From: Glycomyces terrestris
Lineage (GTDB): Bacteria; Actinomycetota; Actinomycetes; Mycobacteriales; Micromonosporaceae
DNA: 64,000 nucleotides
Assembly (NCBI RefSeq): GCF_003933745.1
Contig: NZ_RSEB01000004.1
Span: 1-64,000 of the forward strand
Direction of reading: 5' to 3'
Under the pieces are notes generated by a model. It worked only from the letters and a program-made list of their open reading frames with translations, made no database searches and had not been told where the DNA came from. The position numbers were made by a program, and so were the translations under genes. This document shows positions 1 to 8,283 of the stretch, piece after piece. How positions within the stretch are numbered: position 1 is the stretch's first letter; each line of letters begins with the position of its first letter.

Positions 1-345
1 GACCGACAGCGGGAACATGCACAGCAGGTTGAGCGCGGCGAACTTGAGCGTGTTCACCAGCGCGGGGGCGAAGTACGGGTCGGCGAAGAGCCGCTCGAAC
101 CACGCGAAGCCCACGAACGGGTTCTCCCAGAACGGCCGGTAGGGGCTGTAGTCCATGAACGCGATGATGTTCCAGGCCGTGGGCCAGTAATGGAACACCG
201 AGAGGTGGGCGACCACGGGGAGCGCCAGCAGCAGCAGGGGCCAGTCGTGCCGCAGCCGCTGGAGCACGGTCCGCTTGCGCCTGACGATGGGGCGGTTCGC
301 GGGCCGCTCGGTGTCCGGTGGCGCGGTGCTCTGGAGTGTTGCCAT
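1..345 (-). CDS. Sugar ABC transporter permease, LplB-like (partial, N-terminal 115 residues)
   Basis: Only the first 115 codons are inside the window; the gene continues past position 1. The protein starts MATLQSTAPP, has a basic cytoplasmic tail (RRKRTVLQRLRHDW) and a first membrane helix (PLLLLALPVVAHLSVFHYWP). It then shows the FxDYSPYRPFW and NPFVGFAWFERLF signatures of LplB/COG4209 permeases, which form the channel of importers for oligosaccharides. A second helix begins at the truncation. It lies 93 bp downstream of the binding-protein gene on the same strand, so the two should be one operon, with the partner permease probably off-window. The paralogue at 21869-22819 has the same N-terminal layout. 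The family call is safe; the substrate is inferred from the neighbouring alpha-galactosidases. Confidence 0.9.
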   Translation of the reverse strand, partial: MATLQSTAPPDTERPANRPIVRRKRTVLQRLRHDWPLLLLALPVVAHLSVFHYWPTAWNIIAFMDYSPYRPFWENPFVGFAWFERLFADPYFAPALVNTLKFAALNLLCMFPLSV

Positions 346-386
346 CGTTTGGGATTCCAGTCGTCGTAGATCCAGGGTGCCGGTGG

Positions 387-428
387 GCGGCCGGGCGGCC
401 TCCGCGTCGGGAGGGCCCGCCCGGCCGC
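387..428 (-). terminator. Intra-operon stem-loop between binding protein and permease
   Basis: GCGGCCGGGCGGCC at 387-400 pairs with GGCCCGCCCGGCCGC at 414-428, with one bulged base and a 13-nt loop. There is no T-tract. It sits between the binding-protein and permease genes, where such hairpins commonly reduce read-through or stabilise the upstream message so that the binding protein is made in excess. That role is inferred. Confidence 0.45.
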
Positions 429-438
429 AGCGCGCGTC

Positions 439-2133
439 CTATTCGCCGTGGAGGGCCTTGTACGCGTCGGTGTAGTACTGGCGGGCGGCCTCGCCGCCGT
501 TGTTCATGTACGTCTCGACCATGTCCGGGATCGACGAGAGTTCGGCGCGCCCGTAGGCGATGTCCTGCTGCTGGTCCCACAGGGTCGAGCCGGCGGCCTT
601 GGCCTCGGCCGGGGGCTCGATCCGGACGCCCTCGAAGGGGTTCTCCATGCGGTACTCCTGGATGGAGGCGTCGTACGCGAACCGCTCGGCGACCATGTCG
701 GGGTCGCCGGTGAGGAACGTCTGCACCTGGCAGGCCAGCGCCTTGTAGTGCACGGGGCCCTGGACGACCTCGCTGCCCAGCGTGGTGTAGACGGGGGTGC
801 CGTCGGAGCCGAGCTCGAAGTGCTCGCCCTCGACGCCGTAGTTGAGGAGCTCGTACTCCTTGGTGCCGTACGGCGAGGCGCACCAGTTCGCGATGTCGAG
901 GATCTCCTCGACCTGCTCCCTGGAGAGGCTCTTGTTGAGGAAGGTCCAGCCGCCGCTGCCGGAGGCCATCGCGACGGTGGGCGTGCGGCCCTTCGCGGCC
1001 AGCGGCGGGAGCGGGGCGACCCGGCCCTCCACCTCGCCGCGCTTGACCTTGAGGTTGAAGTCGTTCCAGCGGACGAGGTTGTCCTGCGTGAACATGACCT
1101 GCCCGGCCTCCTGCATCGCGGCGGCGTCGAGCGTGCCGGTGGGGGCGTCGGGGTGGATGAGCTTCTCGTCCCACAGGGTGCGGCGGAACTCCATGAGCTC
1201 GGTGAACTCGGGACGCTCGATGTTGTTGACCATCTTCTTCTGGTCCGGGTCCCAGTTCCAGCCGTCGGTGCCGCCGAGGCCGAACCACTGGCCGATGAAC
1301 CAGTCGAGGCCGGTGGTGGCCCACCGGCCGGCGGCGTCGTCGGACCAGGCGCGGGCGACCTCGAGGAACTCCTCGACCGTGGTCGGCATCGCGAGGCCCT
1401 CGGCCTCCAGGAGGTCGACGCGGGCGAGGATGCCGTTGCCCTGGCCGCCGCTGTAGTTCATGGGGATGGCGTAGATGCCGGCGGTCTCGGGGTCGTCGGG
1501 GTCCTTCTGCCACACCGCGTACCCCCAGGCCTCCGACGGGATCGCGGCCAGCAGCGGCCAGCGCTCGGAGATGTCGCCCCGCACGATGTCGGTGAGGTCG
1601 TAGAAGCTGTTGACCACGGTCTCCTGGAAGTTGCTGAAGGAGCCGGTCATGTAGTTGAACAGCTGGATGCCGTGGCCGTACTCGTCGGCCTTGACCCACT
1701 GCACGGCCGTGTCGCCGTAGGTCATGCCGTCGCCTTGGCGCAGTTCGAGCTTCGTGCCGCCCCAGGCCTCGTACACGGCCGAGAAGTACGGGTCGTCCTT
1801 GGCGGGGGCGGGGCCCCAGCACGGCACGGTCAGCTCGTAGGTGCCGCTGCCCGAGGGCAGGTCGGTGATGGCCTGGACCGGCTCGGGGTAGGAGGTGAAG
1901 CCGGAGGGGTGGTGCGGCGGTTCGCCGACCAGGTCGGGCTCGACCGGCAGCGGCCACTCCTCGTGGGTCGGGAGGAAGTCGTAGCCGGTCGTGGCCTGCG
2001 TGCTGCCGTTGTTGGACTCGATGTCGGAGCAGGCGGCGATGACCGGGAGGCCCGCGGCCCCGGCGGCGCCGAGCCCGGCGGCCTTGAACAGTGAACGGCG
2101 CTTGAAGGGCGCCCGATCGGAGGGAGTAGCCAT
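439..2133 (-). CDS. Sugar ABC transporter substrate-binding lipoprotein
   Basis: The product is 564 residues, an extracellular solute-binding protein of the large Lpl/COG1653 type. The N-terminus has a twin-arginine-like segment (KRRSLFKAAG, R12-R13), a hydrophobic stretch and a lipobox ending IAAC35, so it is probably Tat-exported and lipid-anchored. The open frame extends to 2274, but ATG 2133 is preceded by GAGG at a suitable distance and gives a proper signal peptide at once, so I chose it. It should capture an oligosaccharide for the permease encoded 93 bp downstream. A divergent ROK regulator and two alpha-galactosidases suggest galactosides such as raffinose-type oligosaccharides, which is inference. 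The promoter shares a 19-nt element with the GH36 gene at 3617. Confidence 0.93.
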   Translation of the reverse strand: MATPSDRAPFKRRSLFKAAGLGAAGAAGLPVIAACSDIESNNGSTQATTGYDFLPTHEEWPLPVEPDLVGEPPHHPSGFTSYPEPVQAITDLPSGSGTYELTVPCWGPAPAKDDPYFSAVYEAWGGTKLELRQGDGMTYGDTAVQWVKADEYGHGIQLFNYMTGSFSNFQETVVNSFYDLTDIVRGDISERWPLLAAIPSEAWGYAVWQKDPDDPETAGIYAIPMNYSGGQGNGILARVDLLEAEGLAMPTTVEEFLEVARAWSDDAAGRWATTGLDWFIGQWFGLGGTDGWNWDPDQKKMVNNIERPEFTELMEFRRTLWDEKLIHPDAPTGTLDAAAMQEAGQVMFTQDNLVRWNDFNLKVKRGEVEGRVAPLPPLAAKGRTPTVAMASGSGGWTFLNKSLSREQVEEILDIANWCASPYGTKEYELLNYGVEGEHFELGSDGTPVYTTLGSEVVQGPVHYKALACQVQTFLTGDPDMVAERFAYDASIQEYRMENPFEGVRIEPPAEAKAAGSTLWDQQQDIAYGRAELSSIPDMVETYMNNGGEAARQYYTDAYKALHGE

Positions 2134-2214
2134 GTCGCTGACCTCGTCGTTGCGAAGGGATGGAGCGTGGGGCAGATCAGCTGCATCGAGGGATGTGGAT
2201 ACCTGACCTGGTGC

Positions 2215-2271
2215 GATGTACCGTACGCAGAACCGCGCAACTTTGTCAACACATGAAACCAACTTCGTTTC
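2215..2271 (-). promoter_or_regulatory. Promoter and candidate ROK operator of the binding-protein operon
   Basis: Read on the minus strand, TTGACA (2245-2250) and TACGGT are 18 bp apart, a good vegetative promoter. The segment GTTTC-N4-GTTGACAAAG (2241-2259) overlaps the -35 and recurs at 3538-3556 in front of the GH36 gene. An inverted repeat GAAAC-N7-GTTTC (2255-2271) lies just upstream. The rest of the 240-bp divergent gap (2134-2373) holds the ROK leader. That a ROK protein binds here is inferred. Confidence 0.55.
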
Positions 2272-2373
2272 CAAACGGTGGCCCAGAATCGCGATGAAAC
2301 GCCCGTATGGGGGCAGACATCAGTGCGGGCCGGTCCGGATACCGTGAACGGTGAACAAACCGAGGAGATCGCC

Positions 2374-3528
2374 ATGGACAAGACCCCGTCGGCCGAGGGC
2401 CGCCCGCCGCGGGCCGCGCTCACCGGGCTGGAGCGCAGCACCCTGCGCGAACTGCTCATCCACGGCCCCAAGTCGCGCGCCGAGATCGCCCGCGACCTCG
2501 GCCTGTCCCGAGCGAGCCTCACCAGGGTCACGCGGGCGCTCCTGGCGGAGGGCCTGATCACCGACGGCGCGGTCGAGCTGCGCGGCGCCACCGGCCGGCC
2601 CAGCGAGGTCCTCCACCTCCGCCCCGAAGGCGCCCGGTTCCTCGGCGTGAAGCTGACCGGCGACCGCGTCTTCGCCGTCGTCACCGACCTCGCCGCGCGC
2701 GCCCTCGCCGAGTACGACGAGCCGCTGTCCTCCACACGCCCCGAGGACGTCGTCGCGCAGATCGGCGGCGCCTACGACCGCCTCGCGGCCGAGCACCCCG
2801 GCATCACCGCGGCCGGCGTCGGCGTCGCCGGCGACGTGGTGGCGGCCGGCGGCAGCCAGGTCGTCCGGGAGTCGCCCTTCCTCGGCTGGAGCGGGGTCCC
2901 CCTGGCCGACCTCGTCAGCGAGCGCCTCGGCATCCCCGCCACCGCCGAGAACGACATGCGCGCCCTGACCGCGGCCGAGCACTGGTTCGGCGTCGGCGCC
3001 GGGTACGAGTCCATGGTCCTCATCAGCGTCGGCGCCGGGATCGGCGTCGGCATCGTCGTCGACGGCAAGCTCGTGACGGGCGCCGGCGGCAGGGCCGGCC
3101 GCCTCGAGCACCTGCCCGTCGACCCCTCCGGGCCCCGATGCGAGCGCGGCCACCGCGGCTGCCTGGCCGCGTACGTCCCCAACTCGGCGATCGTCGGCGC
3201 GCTGCGCACGCCCGGCCTCGACTACGGGCAGGTCGTCGCGCTCGCCCGCGGCGGCGACCCCGCCGCCCGCCAGGCGTTCCGCGAGGCCGGCCACGCGCTC
3301 GGCCTCCTCACCGCGACGCTGGCGAACACCATCGACCCCGAGCGGATCGTCATCACCGGCGACGGCATCGCGGTGACCGAGCTGGCGCGCGACGAGCTCG
3401 ACGCGGCGATCGCGCTCCACCGCGACCCGCCCGGCGCGCCCCTGCCCCTCGACATCCAGCCGTTCGAGTTCGACGAGTGGGCCCGGGCCGGGGCCGTCCT
3501 CGCGATCCGCGACTTCCTCCGGTTCTGA
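2374..3528 (+). CDS. ROK family transcriptional regulator
   Basis: The product is 384 residues. An N-terminal winged helix-turn-helix (LLIHGPKSRAEIARDLGLSR) is followed by a ROK sugar-kinase-like domain. Visible are the DxGxT-like stretch (VGVAGDVVAAGG), EN-D-x-ALTAAEHWFG, the glycine-rich ISVGAGIGVGIVVDG and a zinc-motif region with C-x-RGH-x-GC-LAAY. ROK repressors release DNA on binding a sugar or sugar phosphate. ATG 2374 is preceded by GAGGAG (2362-2367); upstream in-frame starts lack a ribosome site. It is transcribed away from the importer and towards the GH36 gene, and is the natural candidate to control both. Confidence 0.92.
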   Translation: MDKTPSAEGRPPRAALTGLERSTLRELLIHGPKSRAEIARDLGLSRASLTRVTRALLAEGLITDGAVELRGATGRPSEVLHLRPEGARFLGVKLTGDRVFAVVTDLAARALAEYDEPLSSTRPEDVVAQIGGAYDRLAAEHPGITAAGVGVAGDVVAAGGSQVVRESPFLGWSGVPLADLVSERLGIPATAENDMRALTAAEHWFGVGAGYESMVLISVGAGIGVGIVVDGKLVTGAGGRAGRLEHLPVDPSGPRCERGHRGCLAAYVPNSAIVGALRTPGLDYGQVVALARGGDPAARQAFREAGHALGLLTATLANTIDPERIVITGDGIAVTELARDELDAAIALHRDPPGAPLPLDIQPFEFDEWARAGAVLAIRDFLRF

Positions 3529-3537
3529 ACCCCGTTC

Positions 3538-3576
3538 GTTTCCTCCGTTGACAAAGGCGGGAGCGTTGCCGATACT
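3538..3576 (+). promoter_or_regulatory. Promoter of the GH36 alpha-galactosidase gene
   Basis: TTGACA (3548-3553), 17 bp, then GATACT (3571-3576) form a near-consensus vegetative promoter in the 88-bp gap after the ROK gene. It is preceded by GTTTC-N4-GTTGACAAAG (3538-3556), the same element as at 2241-2259 on the other strand (16 of 19 positions identical), which suggests control by one regulator. Confidence 0.65.
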
Positions 3577-3616
3577 TGGACGGCCCCGCACCGCCCCAGT
3601 CCGACGAGGAGACCCC

Positions 3617-5833
3617 ATGAACGACCCGAGCGCCGCCGTCGCCGAAGCCCCGCACTTCCGGCGGCCCGACCCCGAGCCGGTCGGGGACCCCGGCCCCCGC
3701 GCCGGCGGGAAGACCCGCATGCTCTGGGCCGGAGGCGTGTCCGTGGTCGTCCACCTCCCCGAGCGCGGCCTCCCCGAGGTCCTGCACTGGGGCCGCGATC
3801 TCGGCGACCTCGGCCACTCGGACTTCGAGCAGCTGCACCGGGCCCGGATGCGCTCGGTCTCGCCCAGCGCCCTCGACGCCCCCTGGCCCCTCACCCTCGT
3901 CCCCGGCGAACCCGACGGCTGGGAGGGCCGCCCCGGCTTCGCCGCGCACCGCGCCGGCCGGGCCGAGTACCCGCGCTGGACCGTCGCCGACGCCGACTTC
4001 GAGACCGACGCCGAGACCGGCACGCTCCACGTGCGCGCCGAGGCCCCCGGACTCCTCCTCCGCAGCGAACTGCGCCTCGACGACGCCGGCGTCCTGCGCG
4101 TGTCGCACGAGCTCGTCAACACCGCCGACGAGCCGCTCGCGCTCGCCGCGCTCGAAGCCGTCATGCCCGTCGACGACCGGGCCGCGGAGGTCCTCGACTT
4201 CACCGGCCGCTGGACCCGCGAGCGCGTCCCGCAGCGCGGCCCGCTCGCCCAGGGCAGCCGCGTCCGCGAGACCCGCCGCGGGCGCACCGGCCACGACTCG
4301 CCCTTCGCCCTCGTCCTGGGCACCCCCGGGTTCGACGCCGCCGCCGGGGAGCTGTGGGCGGTCCACCTCGCGTGGAGCGGCGACGCCGTCTACCGCCACG
4401 ACGCCCTCCCCGAGGCGCGCACCCTCCTCGGGGCCGGGCCGCTCCTGCGCCCCGGCGAGATCGAGCTCGCCCCCGGCGAGTCCTTCCGCGCCCCCGACGC
4501 CGTGTTCGTCTGGAGCGACGGCGGCCTCGACGGTCTAGGGGAGCGTTTCCACCGTTCGCTGCGCGCCCGGCCCTCGCACCCGCGCGGCCCCCGCCCGGTG
4601 GTCCTCAACACGTGGGAGGCCGTCTACTTCCAACACGACCTCGGCCGCCTGGAGGCGCTGGCGCGCACGGCCGCCGGGATCGGCGTCGAGCGGTTCGTGC
4701 TCGACGACGGCTGGTTCCGCGGCCGCCGCGACGACCGCGCCGGACTCGGCGACTGGACCGTCGACCCCGCGGTCTGGCCGCAGGGCCTGCACCCGATCGT
4801 GCGCACCGTCCGCTCCCTCGGCATGGAGTTCGGCCTCTGGTTCGAGCCCGAGATGGTCAACCCCGACTCCGACCTCGCCCGCGAGCACCCCGACTGGCTG
4901 CTCCAGCCGGCCGCCGCCCGCGAATGGCGCGGCCAGTACGTGCTCGACCTCACCAACCCCGAGGCGTTCCGGTACCTGCTCGAGTCGATCTCGGCGCTCG
5001 TCGCCGAATACTCGCTCGACTACCTCAAATGGGACCAGAACCGCGACCTCATCGAGGCCGTGCACGACGGCCGCGCGAACGTCCACCGGCACACCGAGGC
5101 CGTGTACCGGCTCCTGGACCGGCTGCGGGCCCGCCACCCCGCGCTGGAGATCGAGTCGTGCGCCTCCGGCGGCGCCCGCGTCGACCTCGGCATCCTCGAA
5201 CGCACCGACCGGGTGTGGGCCTCCGACACCAACGACCCGGTCGAGCGGCTCGCGATCCAGCGCTGGACCGAGCTGCTGCTGCCGCTCGAACTCATCGGCT
5301 CGCACATCGGCCCGCCGACCGCCCACACCACGCGCCGGGCGGCGAGCCTCGACTTCCGGATCGCCACGGCGCTGTTCGGGTCCGCGGGCGTCGAATGGGA
5401 CGTCACCTCGTGCACGCCCGCCGAACTCGACCGGCTCCGCGAGGGGATCGCCTGCTACCGCCGCCTGCGCGGCCTCCTCCACACCGGGACGGTCGGGCAC
5501 CCCGACACCGGCGACGACGGCGCGACCGCCACGTCCGTGGTCAGCGGCGACCGCGACCGCGCGGTCGTGCGCGTCGCCCGCCACGCCACCGGGGACCGCG
5601 CCCTGGCGACCGCGCTCCGCATCCCGGGCCTCGACCCCGAGGCCCGCTACCGGATCGCGCCGGTGCCCGAGCTCGCGGTGCCGCGCGGGCTCGACGAGGC
5701 GCCCCCGCCGTGGCTCGCGCACGGCCTGCGGCTGCCCGGCTCGGTGATCGCCGACGTCGGCGTCCAGCTGCCGCTGCTCGCGCCCGGCGAGGCGCTCGTC
5801 CTCGAACTCGCGCGCGAGCAGCGGGCCGGGTGA
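3617..5833 (+). CDS. Alpha-galactosidase, glycoside hydrolase family 36
   Basis: The product is 738 residues with no signal peptide, so probably cytoplasmic. It hydrolyses terminal alpha-1,6-galactosyl residues from raffinose-type sugars or galactomannan oligomers. The N-terminal beta-sandwich runs to about residue 300, then a TIM barrel. Clear GH36 signatures are DDGWFRGRRDD, GLWFEPEMVNPDSDL, the nucleophile motif LKWDQN (D473) and the acid/base segment ESCASGGARVDLG followed by WASDTND (D537). GAGGAG at 3606-3611 supports ATG 3617. It follows the ROK gene and probably has its own promoter. Length and motif order are normal for bacterial GH36. Confidence 0.96.
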   Translation: MNDPSAAVAEAPHFRRPDPEPVGDPGPRAGGKTRMLWAGGVSVVVHLPERGLPEVLHWGRDLGDLGHSDFEQLHRARMRSVSPSALDAPWPLTLVPGEPDGWEGRPGFAAHRAGRAEYPRWTVADADFETDAETGTLHVRAEAPGLLLRSELRLDDAGVLRVSHELVNTADEPLALAALEAVMPVDDRAAEVLDFTGRWTRERVPQRGPLAQGSRVRETRRGRTGHDSPFALVLGTPGFDAAAGELWAVHLAWSGDAVYRHDALPEARTLLGAGPLLRPGEIELAPGESFRAPDAVFVWSDGGLDGLGERFHRSLRARPSHPRGPRPVVLNTWEAVYFQHDLGRLEALARTAAGIGVERFVLDDGWFRGRRDDRAGLGDWTVDPAVWPQGLHPIVRTVRSLGMEFGLWFEPEMVNPDSDLAREHPDWLLQPAAAREWRGQYVLDLTNPEAFRYLLESISALVAEYSLDYLKWDQNRDLIEAVHDGRANVHRHTEAVYRLLDRLRARHPALEIESCASGGARVDLGILERTDRVWASDTNDPVERLAIQRWTELLLPLELIGSHIGPPTAHTTRRAASLDFRIATALFGSAGVEWDVTSCTPAELDRLREGIACYRRLRGLLHTGTVGHPDTGDDGATATSVVSGDRDRAVVRVARHATGDRALATALRIPGLDPEARYRIAPVPELAVPRGLDEAPPPWLAHGLRLPGSVIADVGVQLPLLAPGEALVLELAREQRAG

Positions 5834-5841
5834 CCGGCGGT

Positions 5842-7110
5842 CTAGCCCAGGCGCAGGAGCCGGGCGCCGTGGGCCGGCACCCGCAGCCGGATCCGGCCGT
5901 CCTCGACCGGGACGTCGGCGCCCTGCCACAGGTCGCGCGCGCCCGCGGCGCCCGCCTCGCCGACGTCGGCCAGGTGCAGGTCGACGTCGGCGTCCTCGTC
6001 GCCGAGCCAGAACACCGCGACCGCCGCGCCCTCGTCCAGGTCGGCCTTCCAGACCGCCAGCGAGTGGTCGCGGACGAGCTCGCGGCTGCCCCGGTTGCCG
6101 AGCACCGCCAGGACCTCGCGGTTGCGCAGCAGTTCGAGCGTGTCCGCCGGCGTGTCCGGGAGGTGCCCGCCGAACATGAGCGGCGAGCGCATCATGCACC
6201 AGAGCGTCATCATCGTCCGCTGCTCCTCGAGCGTCAGGCGCGAGACCCGGTCCTGGCCGACGTGGGCCCGGATGCCGATGCGCCCCAGCGGCAGCATGTC
6301 GGCGTCGCCCCACGCGCCCGGCACCTGGTGCGGCGCCCAGCGCGCCGCGCGCTGGAACATCTCGTGCAGGGCGCTCCAGTCGTCCCACAGGTCGTCGGAG
6401 ATGCGCCACATCTCCGCGTGCTCGCGCAGGTGCTCGAGATGCGCGAAGGACAGCGCCTTGCCCGGCGAGAGGCTGAGCACGATCGGGCGCCCGCACTTGT
6501 CGATCGCGCGCGAGTACGCGGCGATGTCGGTGCTCTGGGTCGGCGGGTGGAGCACGTCGTCGAGCTTGACGAAGTCCACGCCCCACTCGGCGAACTGCGC
6601 CACCTGGGAGTCGTAGTACGCCTGCGCGCCGGGCGCGGTGTGGTCGATCCCGTAGTTGTCCGGGTTCCATTCGCACGCGTTGGCGCGGTCGGCGATCTGC
6701 GCCGCCGTCGTGCCGCCGCCGAGGACCGGGAGGTCGAGCTCGACGGCCTTCTTCGGGATGCCGCGCATCATGTGCACGCCGAACCGCAGGCCGAGCGCGT
6801 GCACGCGGTCGGCGAGCGCCTTGAACGAGCCGTCCGACGCGGACGGGAACCGGTTCGGCGCCGGGAGCTGGCGCCCCCACGCGTCGAGCACCGGGTCGGC
6901 GACCGCGTTGTACGCGTGCCGGCCCGGGTCCGGCTCGTACCACTGGATGTCGACGACCACGGTGTCCCAGCCGAACGGCTTGAGCTCGGCGGCCATGAAC
7001 TCGGCGTTGGCGACCACCTCGTCCTCGGTCACCGAACCGCCGAAGCAGTCCCAGCTGTTCCAGCCCATCGGCGGGCGCTGTGCGGCGTGCTTTCTCGCAG
7101 AAGTCGTCAT
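5842..7110 (-). CDS. Alpha-galactosidase-like enzyme, glycoside hydrolase family 27
   Basis: The product is 422 residues without a signal peptide. The start RPPMGWNSWDCFGG is the hallmark of clan GH-D family 27. The barrel continues with DTVVVDIQWYEP, LRFGVHMMRGIPKKAVE, the probable nucleophile strand VDFVKLDDV and the acid/base region MWRISDDLWDDW, followed by a small C-terminal beta domain. GH27 members act on alpha-galactosides (some on beta-L-arabinopyranosides). LKLDD in place of the usual KYDNC means the exact substrate is uncertain. It converges with the GH36 gene (8-bp gap) and diverges from an AraC regulator 89 bp away, its likely controller. Confidence 0.9.
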   Translation of the reverse strand: MTTSARKHAAQRPPMGWNSWDCFGGSVTEDEVVANAEFMAAELKPFGWDTVVVDIQWYEPDPGRHAYNAVADPVLDAWGRQLPAPNRFPSASDGSFKALADRVHALGLRFGVHMMRGIPKKAVELDLPVLGGGTTAAQIADRANACEWNPDNYGIDHTAPGAQAYYDSQVAQFAEWGVDFVKLDDVLHPPTQSTDIAAYSRAIDKCGRPIVLSLSPGKALSFAHLEHLREHAEMWRISDDLWDDWSALHEMFQRAARWAPHQVPGAWGDADMLPLGRIGIRAHVGQDRVSRLTLEEQRTMMTLWCMMRSPLMFGGHLPDTPADTLELLRNREVLAVLGNRGSRELVRDHSLAVWKADLDEGAAVAVFWLGDEDADVDLHLADVGEAGAAGARDLWQGADVPVEDGRIRLRVPAHGARLLRLG

Positions 7111-7199
7111 GCGACCACCGTAGGCCCCGCCGCCCGCCCGCGAATCCTGCCCGCTTGGCGGTTCTTCCGGGATCCTTCGCTCGGATACGATCGCCCCTC

Positions 7200-8033
7200 G
7201 TGAACCACGAAGCGGTAGCCGAGCTGGCGAACGCCCGGATCTGGGTCGCGCGCGGGAGCGCCCCGGCGATGCCCCGCGCCCACAGCCACGACGACATCGA
7301 GCTGAACGTCGTCACCAGCGGCGCCATCGAGTACCTGATGGGGGAGCGGCGCCTGCGCGTCGAGCAGGGCCGGGCGGCCCTGTTCTGGGCCAGCCTGCCG
7401 CACCGGCTGCTCGAGCCCGAGGGCGAGCCCGCCCAGGTCTGCTGGGTGCACGTGCCGCTCTCGACGGTGCTCACCTGGGACCTGCCCGCGCCCGACCTGC
7501 GCCCGCTCCTCGAAGGCCGGCCGGCCCTCGCCCCCCTGCCCGCCGACGTGGACGCCACCGGGGTGTGGCGGCGCTGGGAGGCCGACCTCCTCCGCGGCGA
7601 CGCGGCCACCGCGCTCCTGGAGGTCCACGCCCTCATGCGCCGGACCCTGTCCGCCGCCCGGAACCCGGCCGCCGGCCGCGGCCCGGACTCGCGCCCCCTC
7701 GAGATGGCCGCGTTCATCATGGAGCGGTTCCGCGACCCGATCTCCGCCGCGGACGTCGCCGCCGTCGCCCACCTGAACACCGAGTACGCCATGACCGTGT
7801 TCCGCCGCACCTGGGAGATGACGATCGGCGACTTCCTGCTGCGCCGGCGCGTCGCCGAGGCCCAGCGGCTCCTCGCCACCACCGACCTCGACTGCTCGGC
7901 GGTCGGCTACGCGGCCGGATTCGGATCGGGCAGCAGCTTCTACGCCCAGTTCGCGAAGGCCACCGGCACCAGCCCCGGCCAGTACCGCACCGCCCTGCGC
8001 ACCACGCGGGACGCGCACCTCGCCGGGAGATAG
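7200..8033 (+). CDS. AraC family transcriptional regulator
   Basis: The product is 277 residues. The N-terminal cupin-like sensor domain (PRAHSHDDIELNVVTSG, then AALFWASLPHRL) should bind a sugar. The C-terminal two-helix AraC DNA-binding domain spans about 185-275 (ISAADVAAVAHLNTEYAM, then VGYAAGFGSGSSFYAQFAK). GTG 7200 is chosen because TACGAT at 7186-7191 lies 8 nt upstream and fits a -10 box for a leaderless transcript, and because it starts where the cupin domain begins. It is divergent from the GH27 gene and likely activates it. Upstream in-frame codons would run into the GH27 coding region. Confidence 0.9.
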   Translation: MNHEAVAELANARIWVARGSAPAMPRAHSHDDIELNVVTSGAIEYLMGERRLRVEQGRAALFWASLPHRLLEPEGEPAQVCWVHVPLSTVLTWDLPAPDLRPLLEGRPALAPLPADVDATGVWRRWEADLLRGDAATALLEVHALMRRTLSAARNPAAGRGPDSRPLEMAAFIMERFRDPISAADVAAVAHLNTEYAMTVFRRTWEMTIGDFLLRRRVAEAQRLLATTDLDCSAVGYAAGFGSGSSFYAQFAKATGTSPGQYRTALRTTRDAHLAGR

Positions 8034-8283
8034 GACCGGGGCCCCCGGCCGGCGTCGCACCCTCGCATGACCGGCCGGAGACCCCGCGGTGTCCGGGCAC
8101 CTGCTAGGCCCAGTCGCGAATCCTCATCTCTGTTCCTTTCCGCCGGAACGTGAAAGGGAACGCGCGCTCCGGCCCCCTGATCGTGCCCGCGCCCCCGGCG
8201 CCCGTGCCGTTCCCGAACGAAACCGAACGGCGGCGCGCGGGAGTGTCGCCGGGCCGGGCTACCGTTCCCACAGAGGAGGTGCC
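8034..8283. promoter_or_regulatory. Intergenic region with an inverted repeat and a 7-residue mini-ORF
   Basis: An imperfect dyad GTTCCTTTC (8132-8140) / GAAAGGGAAC (8152-8161) could be an operator. On the minus strand a tiny frame at 8127-8104 encodes MRIRDWA and is preceded by AAAGGA. It may be chance or a leader peptide, but nothing lies downstream on that strand for it to control. A strong AGGAGGTG (8273-8280) serves the next gene. No larger gene is visible. Confidence 0.35.

Noticed and set aside
448-2094. Long open frame of 548 codons opposite the binding-protein gene, and many similar ones across the window
   Set aside because: In very GC-rich DNA the strand opposite a real gene is often open. 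These frames have low-complexity Ala/Gly/Arg/Pro/Val composition, no ribosome sites and no recognisable domains.
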